A stretch of DNA of 64,000 nucleotides from Mesotaenium endlicherianum. Its lineage: Eukaryota; Streptophyta; Zygnematophyceae; Zygnematales; Mesotaeniaceae. The position numbers were made by a program, and so were the translations under genes. The notes beneath the pieces were generated by a model. The model saw nothing but the letters and a program-made list of their open reading frames with translations. It was not told where the DNA came from and did no database searches. The DNA is taken from contig WELA01004268.1 in NCBI GenBank assembly GCA_009602735.1, positions 404,489 through 468,488 on the forward strand. Direction: 5' to 3'. Below are positions 59,765 through 64,000 of this stretch, one piece after another (position 1 is the first letter of the stretch; each line of letters begins with the position of its first letter).

Positions 59765-62457
59765 ATGGGCACAAGCGATGCCAGGAGCAGAGATGAGCTC
59801 CGTCGAGTGGTAAGCTAAGAAAAATGATTTTCCATCCCTACCTCTGTTGCCCTTTCTCACCGCCTGTTATCCCTGCTGAAACAACGAAGAACAAAGTAAA
59901 ACAGGTATGCACAGGTTCAACAGTTGTATTTAGGCTTTGGAATTGCAAGTAAGACGACTGAGTCTATAATCCACCTCAAGCAAAGGCTCCATGTATTGTG
60001 CATTGTTCAACTAAGATATCTTGATGAGCTGGACCAATTAATAACTTGCGTGTGTAGACCTCCCTCCAAGACTTTACCAATGTCAGCATGATTCTACCTT
60101 GGCTGGCCTCTGGGTCGCCACTTACGATAGAGGTACAGCCTGACAGGGCTGACCATATGACAGCTGAGACCTAGGAGGTTCGAGATATCCATTTCAGGTT
60201 TTGCCAAAATACATAGTGTCGTGGCGTGCTGTTGCTTTCGTTGGTGAGGAGAGAAAGCCAGTTCTTCTGAGAGAAGGTATGTGGGGTCCTGCTTGGGTGC
60301 AGGCTCGGAAGATAGAGAGTGAGGTGGACCAAAAGCTGGCCAGCTACTCCAGGCTTGGCAGCAGCTTCGGGTCGGATGTGAACCCGCAGGAAGCGCAGCT
60401 CAAGGCTCGGGAGCTCGAGGACTTGCTTCGGGAGCTGGGGGAGCTAAACTTGAGCATGGCGGAGAGCGCGCCAGGTGGCGACTCCCAAGTGCTGAGCCAC
60501 ACGCTCGCCCGGCACCGTGAGATTCTGCACGAGTACGAAAAGGTACCATCTGTCTCTGAGCTCAGACAAAGCGGCACCGGCTGCAAACAGTCGGCTGATT
60601 TTCACAACCCTGCAGCTGGGCTGGAGGAGTAGCAGGAGAATGGGCCGGGAAACTGGTGTGAGGCTGTGGATGAGCTTTGAGACAGACAGAGAGCTCAAGG
60701 CAGCGGAATCTTGGACATGTGTGTCCCCTTGAGTGTGCGCACCTCGCAATGGTCATCATACGCATCAGCATAACCTCAGACTCAGGACTGTCCTAGTGCA
60801 GTTGGTCTCGTCTTGATGTGCGGACTACCTGAGGCGCTGGAGCCTTGTTGGGGAAAGGCCACTTGTAGGCCGTGGGCCCTCGCTCGACCACCCCCTCAGT
60901 CCCAGAGGGGAGGTCCATCTGATGGTCATTGCAGGGGCGTGCGCAGCTGCTGGCTTCTCCAAGCTTACATGTGGAAATAGAAGCTACCAGCCAGCGGGTG
61001 ATGCACCCAAGTGTGTCCAAAGTACCGCGTACAATCAGCTCAATGCTTCGTGCATCTCAGTGTGCAGACCTTGACATTCGGGCTTTTATGTCATCAGACA
61101 GGACAGCCTTACGCCACCTTATTGCGGTTACTTTGCGTCTCCCTTTGTGATAGGTTCTGATTGTGTGCGCTTGCGGCGGAAATACGCACTCTTTCCTTCC
61201 CGCCAAAATCTTTGTTGCCAGGAATTTAGGCGAACGAGGGTGGCCGTCACGACCAGCATTGAGCAAGCGGAGCTGCTGGGCTCGCGACGGGGCGACACGG
61301 GCTATGCGACGAGTGGAGCCTTGGAAATGGACCAGCAAGCCTTGCTCCTCAGAGAACGAAGCTCCATATACAGCGCCACCTCACAGGTGTGTGTGCCCCA
61401 GGACTTGCCAGCACAATAGCCTGACCCCATTGCCGGTGCTTAGTCGGGCTGTTAGGTTGGTGCCTGAGGTGCCGTGTAACTGCTCTTCTGAAAGACTACT
61501 CTCGGTTCACAGGAGCTCGAGGAGAGAGAGTTCCTGCTTGGACTCCTCAGAGGTTCAACCTTGAATAGGTAGCCCTTCTGCCGGTAGTTGGGTACCTGGG
61601 CTTCATTGAAGCACGTCATGCGCAATAGCACCCAGCATGCCTGTCGGTTGAGCTGAGGGCGGGGGACCGGTGCTTGGTCAAGGTTGTCCTCTTGCAAGTT
61701 AGTGTCAAGCATTGGGGTTCGGTGAGGCGGGCCTACATCGGCAGAGGATGTGGTTGCAGGGTGGCATTGTGTGCTTCTTTGCAGTGCTGACGAGCGGGGT
61801 TTGCACGGGGATGGCGTGGGAGCAGGCAGATGCTGTCATTATGCAAGCCCAGGCAGCCTCCAGCACCCTCACCCAGCAGAGAGGCCTGCTCACTGACTCC
61901 ATGGGCAAGATGGCGCAGCTTGGGGCCAGATTTCCGATTGTAAGTGACTGCTCATCATTGCTTGGGGTGCGCAATGACCATTGCTCGGTTGGCTGTTGCT
62001 CTCGCATGCTGTCTAGGTTTGAAGTATAGTACAAAAGGGCGTTGCTCTTTGTGCTTCTTGTGCTCTCTTTGACGAATTTATCTTGTCATTGGGCAAGTGG
62101 GGCATGCTCCTCTGGCAGAATGTCGATATGGTATTGCTCCCTTGTCGGGCCTTATTTGATGTGTGTGAGAGCATGCATGACGAGACAAGTGTGCAAACCA
62201 AGCAGTTCCAAAACTGCAACTACTTGCTTGCCTGCAAGTAGTTTTCACATTGTTGCCCTGGAGCATCATGCACAGTCTTGTGCTTTATTTGAGATTGAAG
62301 TTGTGACTGCTGACATGGGTTCTTCGCATTGGCCTTTTGTCAGGTCAACAACTTGCTGTCAGCCATCAGGCGAAAGAAATCAAGGGACGGCCTAATTCTA
62401 TCTGCAGTAGTTGCTGTCTGCACCCTCCTCCTCCTCACTTATTGGGTCTTCAAATAA
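59765..62457 (+). CDS. GOS12: GOS1-type Golgi Qb-SNARE (Golgi SNAP receptor complex member 1)
   Basis: Five phase-0 exons, 59765-59809, 60303-60542, 61222-61386, 61826-61939 and 62344-62457, give 225 residues. The tiny first exon MGTSDARSRDELRRV joins ARKIESEVDQKLASYSRLG, exactly the N-terminal helix start of plant GOS11/GOS12. Then come LARHREILHEYEKEFRR and the SNARE motif with TQQRGLL at the zero-layer Gln, RFPIVNNLLSAIRRKKSRD, and a C-terminal membrane anchor (LILSAVVAVCTLLLLTYWVF). It acts in vesicle fusion within the Golgi and from ER to Golgi. Length matches the family (about 220-240). The symbol could equally be GOS11; the two plant paralogues cannot be separated by eye. Confidence 0.93.
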
Positions 62458-62967
62458 GGGCCGGGCAAAATGGCACTCTCTCTAAAACACACCCATGACA
62501 GCTTTCAGTAGATCATGAATAGAAGGGAGAGCTCTCTTCATATGACAACATCAGGCTTTTAAAAGCGCAATGTAGCTCTATCGTGTTCTTACATTACTAT
62601 TATTACTACAGAGTTATCTCTCCGGTGTCAGGGGCAATTTCATGGACAGAATACTTGATTACCAAGAGCTTTACAGACTTACTGGCACGAAAATGGAGTC
62701 AGCAGAGAATCTGCTTCTACTCCCCAGCTCACCCCGAAGGCTGTTGCAGCAGAGATTTATTTATACACAATGGGCAACGGCCCAACTATACAACCACTTC
62801 TCCGGATGGCTCCTCAACAACAGCTCCCTTAGCAGGGACATAAGAGCAGTAAGAAAGTAGCTTTGCACATGACACCTTGAAGTCGTTGCACATTACGCTT
62901 CTCGGTTTGAGCACACAAGAGGGCTCCGCCAGAGGACTTAAGAACCTACAGAAACCTCATCACTGGT
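62458..62967. other. Convergent spacer
   Basis: The 3' flanks of the SNARE and TOM1-like genes. No gene is recognised. Confidence 0.5.
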
Positions 62968-63465
62968 TCAGAAGACAATCATGTCATCCTTGTCGTCCTT
63001 ACTGCTCTTCGCCGCAGCCGCCTCGGTCGCAACTCCTCCCTCACCCTTGCTGCCGAAGATCATCTTGTCCAGATCTGCCATGGCAGCCTCCTCGCCGGGG
63101 CCAGCCCCTGCTGCTCTGGCCGGGCGGTTCCTCTTCAGAGTCTCTTCGGCCCTGGCCACAGCTCCAGAGTCATCCTCGTCGACCACTCTCAAGTTTGCCA
63201 GGCCGTCAGTAGCAGCAGCTCCAGAGCCGCCACTTGGCACCCCCTGAGCAGGGGCTGGCACGCCTGCAGCTGCGCCTGCAGGGTTGGCAAGGCCAGCCTC
63301 TTTGAGCATCGTGGCGTGGCGAGCCAGGACCTTTTCAAGCTCGTCGTGGACTGCCAGCGCTTCAAACATGAGGTTCTCATTGTCGTCCTGGGCGCCCTCA
63401 ATCACGCGCTGCACTTGTGCCTGTGCCTGGCGGCATTGGGCCACCAGCGAGCTCGTCAAGTCGTC
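62968..63465 (-). CDS. TOM1-like (TOL) GAT-domain protein, last exon only
   Basis: The minus strand exon begins after a GGGACAG acceptor with DDLTSSLVAQCRQAQAQVQRVIE and continues through NENLMFEALAVHDELEKVLARHATMLKE. This is the three-helix GAT domain that binds ubiquitin in GGA/TOM1 proteins. A Gly/Ala-rich linker and an acidic tail follow (LRVVDEDDSG, ADLDKMIFG, DDKDDMIVF, stop). The N-terminal VHS domain should be encoded upstream, past the window's right end or in exons I could not place in 63466-64000. Plant TOL proteins act as ESCRT-0-like ubiquitin receptors that sort membrane proteins for vacuolar degradation. Confidence 0.87.
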   Translation of the reverse strand, partial: DDLTSSLVAQCRQAQAQVQRVIEGAQDDNENLMFEALAVHDELEKVLARHATMLKEAGLANPAGAAAGVPAPAQGVPSGGSGAAATDGLANLRVVDEDDSGAVARAEETLKRNRPARAAGAGPGEEAAMADLDKMIFGSKGEGGVATEAAAAKSSKDDKDDMIVF

Positions 63466-64000
63466 CTGTCCCCAAGAATAAGACAGCAGCCACTTAGACA
63501 GGTGAGATGGTGTCATTGCATGCCCGCCATTCCACGCTGTGTGGAACAGTTGCAATGCTCAAGTTGGCAATGAATGGCAGTGCCCCCAAATTACAAGGGA
63601 GGATGCAACAGATTCTAGCTCTTGCTGACTTGCAGGTACTCGATCACTCATCAGACTCCTCCTTCTATCCTGCAGGGTTATTTCACCCAGCTGGCCAACA
63701 ACCTGAGCTATGCGACCCACATCCTCTCGCTCCCTTGCCTCAAATACCCTCCCCCAAACCAGGGAGTGGTGTCTCTTTCCTCACTAACATAACGCCCTTT
63801 GCCTGCTGTGACAGAACAGAACAATACTTACCCCAGAAGTATTCTATTAATGCGTCTGATAGCTGCATCACCAGCTCAGCTTTTCCTCCCAGGAATATTC
63901 CTTCTAGGTAGATGCTTTGTCCACTAGAAGCAATGACCACACCAGTCAAACACCTAGATGTGGCTCCTACAACATAGACATGTGTCCGGACAACTTTACA
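63466..64000. other. Probable intron of the TOM1-like gene
   Basis: No further VHS or GAT exon is recognised here on the minus strand. Open frames on both strands lack family resemblance. Confidence 0.45.

Overview
This is a nuclear window from a streptophyte, most likely a charophyte green alga with a repeat-rich genome such as Chara. Genus is an inference; plant lineage is well supported. The evidence is a plant-type QWRF/augmin-8 protein, a plastid-targeted non-heme di-iron beta-carotene hydroxylase, a TOM1-like trafficking protein, many GT-AG introns of a few hundred bases, and Ty3/gypsy chromoviruses with initiator-Met primer sites. Short N runs and a poly-G gap mark it as draft assembly.

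Layout. At 1-4510 (+) lies the 3' part of a QWRF/AUG8-like microtubule gene. At 5243-5323 (-) is a tRNA-Gly(GCC) with a 10-nt intron. A complete seven-exon beta-carotene hydroxylase gene occupies 7183-11194 (+). From 11.2 to 37.6 kb there are no convincing host genes. This repeat block holds a 498-bp TRIM (12531-13028) and one old Ty3/gypsy element on the minus strand (13966-31682). The old element has been hit at least four times: a young chromovirus in its 3' LTR, a CACTA-like DNA transposon and a solo LTR in an extra coding block, and another solo LTR-like insert in pol. Outside it are a foldback element near 34.1-34.9 kb and two 7-bp minisatellites.

The right part is gene-rich: a CDPK/PEPKR-like kinase (37902-39341 +); a class I/II PLP aminotransferase (40211-46630 -); a metallo-beta-lactamase-fold hydrolase with an N-terminal zinc-ribbon-like knuckle (47669-51831 +); the UTP7/WDR46 nucleolar WD40 protein of ribosome biogenesis (52763-58249 -); a GOS1-type Golgi Qb-SNARE (59765-62457 +); and the 3' end of a GAT-domain TOM1-like ESCRT-0-type protein (62968-63465 -). 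They alternate strand, so divergent pairs share upstream regions of about 1.0 and 1.5 kb and convergent pairs share downstream regions.

These are independent housekeeping genes (mitosis, carotenoids, signalling, amino acids, ribosomes, Golgi traffic), not an operon or one pathway. The most unusual content is the layered transposon nest, including a long third coding block behind the chromodomain of the old element, and the intron-bearing tRNA-Gly. Exon limits come from GT-AG sites, kept reading phase and family alignment by memory. No database was searched.
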